Source of the DNA: an uncultured Collinsella sp.
Lineage (GTDB): Bacteria > Actinomycetota > Coriobacteriia > Coriobacteriales > Coriobacteriaceae
Direction of reading: 5' to 3'
Assembly (NCBI GenBank): GCA_902475785.1
Contig: CABSAN010000001.1
Location: forward strand, 1 to 64,000
DNA length: 64,000 nt
A model generated the notes under the pieces. It saw nothing but the letters and a program-made list of their open reading frames with translations, was not told the origin of the DNA and searched no databases. The translations under genes and the position numbers were made by a program. Below, piece by piece: positions 59,815-64,000 of the stretch; the stretch's first letter is position 1, and each line of letters begins with the position of its first letter.

Positions 59815-62565
59815 ATGGGACGTGGTATGGCAGCAACGGATATCGAGCGCGGACTCTCGACCGCCGAGGTCGAGGAGCGCATCGCCGCCGGTAAGATCAA
59901 CCGCAACATGGAGCTCAAGACCAAGTCGGTCAAAGAGCTCATCATCGAGAACCTCTGCACGCTGTTCAACTTGATCAACGTGGTCTTGGCGATTTTAGTG
60001 TTGCTGACCGGTTCGTTTAAAAACCTGACGTTCCTGTTCGTGGTGTTCTTGAACACGGCGATCGGCGTCATTCAGTCCATGCGTTCCAAGCGGATGGTCG
60101 ACAAGCTTACGCTGCTCACCTCTAAGAAGGCCATCGCGGTGCGCGATGGCGCCGAGGTGGAGCTCGACCTGGACCAGATCGTGCTCGACGATATCATTCG
60201 CCTAGGGCGCGGTGACCAGATTCCCGCCGACGCCGTGGTGGTGTCGGGCGAGGCGCTCGTCAACGAGAGCCTGCTAACGGGCGAGAGCGACCTCATTAAG
60301 AAACAGCCCGGCTCCGAACTCATGAGCGGCAGCTTTATCGACTCGGGCCTGCTGCGCGCCCGCGTGATCCATGTCGGCGCCGATAACTACGTGGCAAAGA
60401 TCAACAACGAGGCCAAGTACGTCAAAAAGGTCAATTCCGAGATCATGAACGCGCTCAACGCCATCGTGCGGTTCGCGAGCATTATCATGATTCCGCTTGG
60501 TCTGGCGCTCTTTTCCTCGAGTGTGAGCGAGCTGTGGGATGCCGCGGGAACCCCGGGCGATAGCGCGCTTTCCTGGTGCTTCTCCGAGCTGCTGGCCGGT
60601 CGTGTGCCTTCTTCGGCGCTGCTGTCCACGGTGGGTGCCCTGCTGGGCATGATTCCGCAGGGCCTGGTGCTGCTGACCTCGTCGGTGCTCGCGATTGCCA
60701 CGGTGCGCCTGGCGCGTCGCAAGGTGCTGGCACAGCAGCTTTACTGCATCGAGACGCTCGCGCGCGTCGACGTGCTGTGCCTGGACAAGACGGGCACCAT
60801 TACCTCGGGCCGTATGGAGGTCGAGGGCACCTACCCGCTGCCTGTTGAGGGTGTTGGCTTTGGCGCGGACTCGGACGAGGCAGCTGTCCCTGTCGAGACC
60901 ACGGTGCTCGACTTTGCGCTTGCCAACGTGGCACGTGCGACCTCGGCGGATGCCAACGAGACCTGTCAGGCGCTGCTCAACTACTACGCCGATCGTCCGG
61001 TCGAGGTGTCCGAGCCGCTGTCGGTCATTCCGTTCTCGTCGTCCAAAAAGTGGAGCGGCGCGTCGTTTGCGCAGGGCTCCTATGTGATGGGTGCCGCGCA
61101 GTTTGTGCTCTCGGACCGCGTGTTTTCACAGGTCGAGAACCGTGTCGCCGAGCTCGCCGATACCTGTCGTGTGCTCGTGGTGGCGCGCGTGGACGGCTTT
61201 ACGCCCGACGGCGACATAGTGGGCGAGGCCGAGCCCGTGGGCTTTGTGACCATACGCGATGAGATTCGCACCTCGGCAGCCGAGACTATCGGCTACTTTA
61301 ACGAGCAGGGCGTGACCCTCAACGTGATCAGCGGCGACGACCCGCGTACGGTGTCGTCGATCGCGCGCGTGGTGGGCGTGCCGGGCGCCGACGCTTACGT
61401 GGACGCCACGACGCTTGATACGCCTGCCAAGGTCGATGCGGCGGTGGACCGCTATCACGTCTTTGGGCGTGTGACGCCGCAGCAGAAGCGCGAGCTCGTG
61501 CAGGCGCTCAAGCGCCGCGGGCACACTGTGGCCATGACGGGCGACGGCGTCAATGACGTGCTGGCGCTCAAGGAGGCCGACTGCTCCGTGGCGATGGCCG
61601 CCGGCTCCGATGCCGCGCGCAATGTGGCCGAGATCGTGCTCGTCGATAACGACTTTGCCTCGATGCCCGCTGTGGTGGCCGAGGGCCGTCGTTCTATCAA
61701 TAACCTGCAGCGCTCTGCCGCGCTCTTTCTGACCAAGACGCTGTTCTCGATGGGCCTGGCGGCGCTGTGCATCGCGCTGCCGCCGTATCCCTTCGAGCCC
61801 ATTCAGATGACGCTTATCAACTTCTTCTGCATCGGCGCGCCGGGCTTTGTGCTGGGCCTGGAGCCTAACAACGCCCGCGTGAAGGGGTCGTTCTTGACCA
61901 ACGTGCTTAAGCGTGCGCTGCCGGCGTCGATTGCGGTCATTTTGGCCGCGGCGCTCGATATCTTTGTGGCGCGCGTATTTGGCTTTAGCCAGCTTACGCT
62001 TTCGACCATGTGCCTGCTCACGTCGTGCGCGGCGAGTGTCAGCCTGATCTGGCGCATCTCGCAGCCGCTCACGCCCTTGCGCGTGGTGCTTTTCGTGTTT
62101 GTCGTCGCCGGTATTTTGACGGGCGTTATCGGGTTCCCGGAGCTGCTGTCCATCGCCAACCTGTCGATGGGCCAGATGGTCATCTTGGCGGTTATCATCG
62201 TCTTTACCTGTGCGGTGTTCTTTAAGCTTGCCACGATGATGGACTCGCTTAAGCCCCGTCGCCGTCATGCGGCCACCGGCTTTGGCCGTGGCGTGCGCGT
62301 TCGCCTGGGTCGCGGCGGCGGTAAGGTGAGCTCGACGGGGTCGACCGCCGAGCGTTTTGCCAAGCGCGTTGCCGCCGATATGGCGCAGCGCCGTGAGGCG
62401 CGCACTGTCCGCGAGGCCGAGGCCCGTGCTCTCGAGGGTGTGGCCCAGACCCAGCCCAAGAAAAAGAAGGGCGCCGGTGCCAAGCGCTCCCGCGTGACCC
62501 AATCGGCCCAGGGCATCAAAGTCTCGATGCCGAGCAAGAAGAATAAGCCCGTGAAGAAAGACTAG
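59815..62565 (+). CDS. Cation-translocating P-type ATPase (CtpE-like)
   Basis: A 916-residue membrane pump. The actuator motif is LLTGESDL (about 154-161), the phosphorylation site CLDKTGTITSG has its aspartate near residue 323, and the hinge GDGVNDVLALKEADCSVAMA lies near 576. TM4 carries MIPQGLVLLTSSVLAIA, with PQG instead of the PEG or CPC of Ca or heavy-metal pumps, as in mycobacterial CtpE. About ten membrane segments are present. The C-terminal 110 residues after the last segment form an unusual cytosolic tail rich in Arg and Lys (GRGVRVRLGRGGGK, PKKKKGAGAKRSR). Start is ATG 59815 or 59827. Ion is uncertain; calcium is known for CtpE. Confidence 0.85.
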   Translation: MGRGMAATDIERGLSTAEVEERIAAGKINRNMELKTKSVKELIIENLCTLFNLINVVLAILVLLTGSFKNLTFLFVVFLNTAIGVIQSMRSKRMVDKLTLLTSKKAIAVRDGAEVELDLDQIVLDDIIRLGRGDQIPADAVVVSGEALVNESLLTGESDLIKKQPGSELMSGSFIDSGLLRARVIHVGADNYVAKINNEAKYVKKVNSEIMNALNAIVRFASIIMIPLGLALFSSSVSELWDAAGTPGDSALSWCFSELLAGRVPSSALLSTVGALLGMIPQGLVLLTSSVLAIATVRLARRKVLAQQLYCIETLARVDVLCLDKTGTITSGRMEVEGTYPLPVEGVGFGADSDEAAVPVETTVLDFALANVARATSADANETCQALLNYYADRPVEVSEPLSVIPFSSSKKWSGASFAQGSYVMGAAQFVLSDRVFSQVENRVAELADTCRVLVVARVDGFTPDGDIVGEAEPVGFVTIRDEIRTSAAETIGYFNEQGVTLNVISGDDPRTVSSIARVVGVPGADAYVDATTLDTPAKVDAAVDRYHVFGRVTPQQKRELVQALKRRGHTVAMTGDGVNDVLALKEADCSVAMAAGSDAARNVAEIVLVDNDFASMPAVVAEGRRSINNLQRSAALFLTKTLFSMGLAALCIALPPYPFEPIQMTLINFFCIGAPGFVLGLEPNNARVKGSFLTNVLKRALPASIAVILAAALDIFVARVFGFSQLTLSTMCLLTSCAASVSLIWRISQPLTPLRVVLFVFVVAGILTGVIGFPELLSIANLSMGQMVILAVIIVFTCAVFFKLATMMDSLKPRRRHAATGFGRGVRVRLGRGGGKVSSTGSTAERFAKRVAADMAQRREARTVREAEARALEGVAQTQPKKKKGAGAKRSRVTQSAQGIKVSMPSKKNKPVKKD

Positions 62566-62579
62566 CCCCAACGCCTCCC

Positions 62580-62650
62580 TAAGTTGCGGTGAAATAGGGA
62601 CTGTTTAAGCGTTTTAACCTCCTATTCAGTCCCTATTTCACCGCAACTTA
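62580..62650. repeat. Perfect 24-bp inverted repeat, GCGGTGAAATA family (family A, copy 4)
   Basis: Arms 62580-62603 and 62627-62650 are perfect inverted copies around a 23-base spacer. Outer part TAAGTTGCGGTGAAATA is the family consensus, and inner part GGGACTG is close to copy 1 (CGGACTG). It lies 15 bases past the P-type ATPase stop. Confidence 0.9.
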
Positions 62651-62751
62651 GGGGTGAGCGGGGATGTTGAATTGGTGCCTTGCGCTTGTGGGGCCGTGTC
62701 GATGTTATGCTCTAACCTCAATTGTTTGAATTGCTTCGGAAAGAGGATGCC

Positions 62752-63906
62752 GTGATCTGCCCGCATTGCCTAAAGACCATCGAGGACGGCGCCTCGTTCT
62801 GCCCCTATTGCAACGCATACGTTGGTCCGGGCGATGGCCCCGAGCATACCGAGTTCGTGTTCTGCGACGGCTGCGGCGCCCGTCTGTCCCCGCATGACCG
62901 TACCTGTCCCAAGTGTGGACGCCCCGCGCCTGGCATCCTTTCCGAGGACGCGGCCGCATCCGACCTGGCCGCAGGGCGTACGGCCGGCTTTCCGCGCCTG
63001 ACGCAGGAGCAGATCGATACCGAGGTGCCCCACGCGCCGGCATCTGCCGCCGCGGTGCTCTCCGACGCAGCCGACCCCAACGAGACCTGTGTGCTGCCTG
63101 CCTTCGATAAGGACTTTGGCATCCCCAAGGTCGATATCCCCACGCCGGTGTCCCTGCGCGATGACGTCCAGCCCAAAAAGCAAAAGCCCAAGCGCAAGGT
63201 CCACCCCGACGAGGATGCCTATCACAAGCACAAGCGCCATATCCCTAAGCCGATCATTGTCATCGCGGTGCTCGCCGCCGTGTGCGGTGGTGCCTATTGG
63301 TTTGTGACTGCCGATCCCATGGGCGTCATGCCCGGCTTCTACGACCAGTTTGGCCAGGCCGCCAAGACCACCTTCCCGTCGCGCCAAAAGGGCGAGGCCA
63401 CCGAGAAAGAGCCCAAGCAAGAGGATACGTCCGAGGTCGTTCAGGAGGAGACCGTCTTAACCGACGACCAGCTCTACACCAGACTCGACGGCCTTTACCA
63501 GACCATCGTGTCGTACAGCGACGATGATCAGATCGGAGAGGTCATCGATTCGTTTAATAACGGTTATCTGCGTACACCGCTCTCCACCCGTCAGGAGCTG
63601 TCGCAGAGCGCATATGCCCTGCGCGATCAGATTAAAAAGACCCAGGATGAGCTCAACAACCTCAAGGTTCAGGACGACACGGTCTATGCGGAGGACATCG
63701 ATCATCTAAAGCAGCTTGCTCAATGGATGTACGAGCGTGTCGACGTGATCTGCCAGAGCTGGGATATCTCGCTGTCCATTCCCGACGGTGAGTCGCTGAG
63801 CGCCCGTCAGAGCGAGATCCTGGCGCCCATCGCACAAGGCGGCAACAGCGCGCTTAACCAGTACGACGCCAACGTGAGCGCCTGGAGGCCGCAGCAGCAT
63901 TCATAA
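62752..63906 (+). CDS. Zinc-ribbon membrane protein with extracytoplasmic C-terminal domain
   Basis: A 384-residue protein of unknown function. The N-terminus has two zinc ribbons: MICPHCLKTI with FCPYCNAYV, then CDGCGARL with CPKCGRPA (residues 1-60). A disordered, proline- and acid-rich stretch and a basic patch KPKRKVHPDEDAYHKHKRH precede one membrane segment (about 167-184, PIIVIAVLAAVCGGAYWFV). The rest, about 200 residues, would be outside and is rich in Gln, Asp and Ser with helical heptads. GTG 62752 is chosen because AAAGAGG lies six bases upstream. The layout resembles DUF4352/zinc_ribbon_2 sensors of Actinobacteria. Confidence 0.78.
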   Translation: MICPHCLKTIEDGASFCPYCNAYVGPGDGPEHTEFVFCDGCGARLSPHDRTCPKCGRPAPGILSEDAAASDLAAGRTAGFPRLTQEQIDTEVPHAPASAAAVLSDAADPNETCVLPAFDKDFGIPKVDIPTPVSLRDDVQPKKQKPKRKVHPDEDAYHKHKRHIPKPIIVIAVLAAVCGGAYWFVTADPMGVMPGFYDQFGQAAKTTFPSRQKGEATEKEPKQEDTSEVVQEETVLTDDQLYTRLDGLYQTIVSYSDDDQIGEVIDSFNNGYLRTPLSTRQELSQSAYALRDQIKKTQDELNNLKVQDDTVYAEDIDHLKQLAQWMYERVDVICQSWDISLSIPDGESLSARQSEILAPIAQGGNSALNQYDANVSAWRPQQHS

Positions 63907-64000
63907 TTTGTTGCCCTCCGGCGGCATAACCTGCGTGCGCAATTGATGGAAGCCCGTGCTTATTGCTACAATTCGTACAAATATGCTTTAAACGCACGAG

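Overview
The window looks like a chromosomal segment of a high-GC Coriobacteriia member, most likely Collinsella or a close relative. I infer this from overall base composition, codon use and gene content; no search was run. The clear housekeeping genes are tig-clpP-clpX, valS, folC, thrS and a complete shikimate/Phe/Tyr operon. Three tRNA genes are present: Sec, Leu(TAG) and Arg(CCG).

Layout. (1) 1-7.1 kb is a selenium/molybdenum block: tRNA-Sec, mobA, a DUF3343 putative Se/S carrier, gdhA, and a two-gene molybdenum hydroxylase of the selenium-dependent xanthine dehydrogenase type. (2) 7.2-15.5 kb is tRNA-Leu, tig, clpP, clpX, valS and folC. (3) 15.8-20.7 kb (minus strand) is an M24 aminopeptidase and a three-gene FAD dehydrogenase operon (GlpA-like, FAD reductase, DUF1667). 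(4) 20.86-21.56 kb is a non-coding array of nine 57-bp two-fold symmetric units at 80-81 bp spacing. (5) 21.7-24.1 kb is a zinc-ribbon membrane protein and thrS. (6) 24.5-34.4 kb is a surface-polysaccharide locus headed by a LoaP/NusG-like antiterminator: initiating sugar transferase, four glycosyltransferase-type or related genes, UDP-glucose dehydrogenase, glucuronyl C5-epimerase-like protein, polymerase and flippase. (7) 34.4-49.5 kb is an AT-richer accessory island. It holds an IS256-family remnant, a large membrane protein with a UbiA-like motif, an RT-NDT retron with a recognisable msr-msd, a three-gene ABC-three-component (ABC-3C) system, an AAA/SMC-like ATPase, an Abi_2 HEPN protein with an upstream structured RNA plus a decayed paralogue, and gene debris. 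(8) 49.7-59.5 kb (minus strand) is glf and the operon aroF-tyrA-aroB-aroA-aroC-pheA-aroE/K-aroQ. (9) 59.7-63.9 kb is tRNA-Arg, a P-type ATPase and a zinc-ribbon membrane protein.

The genes fit together as a selenium-dependent purine hydroxylase module with its cofactor genes, a proteostasis block, a regulated polysaccharide locus making a uronic-acid polymer, a defence island inserted between that locus and glf, and a nearly self-contained aromatic amino-acid operon.

The most unusual content is intergenic. Apart from the 20.86 kb array, at least five families of large inverted-repeat elements fill gene junctions. One family has four copies that share an internal core (TAAAACCGCAGGTAGA or close) but have unrelated, self-complementary outer arms. 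Another has one copy on each side of valS in opposite orientations, sharing three short internal motifs. Three more are REP-like: GCGGTGAAATA hairpins, GGTGCCTGTCCCC-core hairpins and GGGACGGGG-core hairpins. Some sit inside the aro operon and some are nested in each other.
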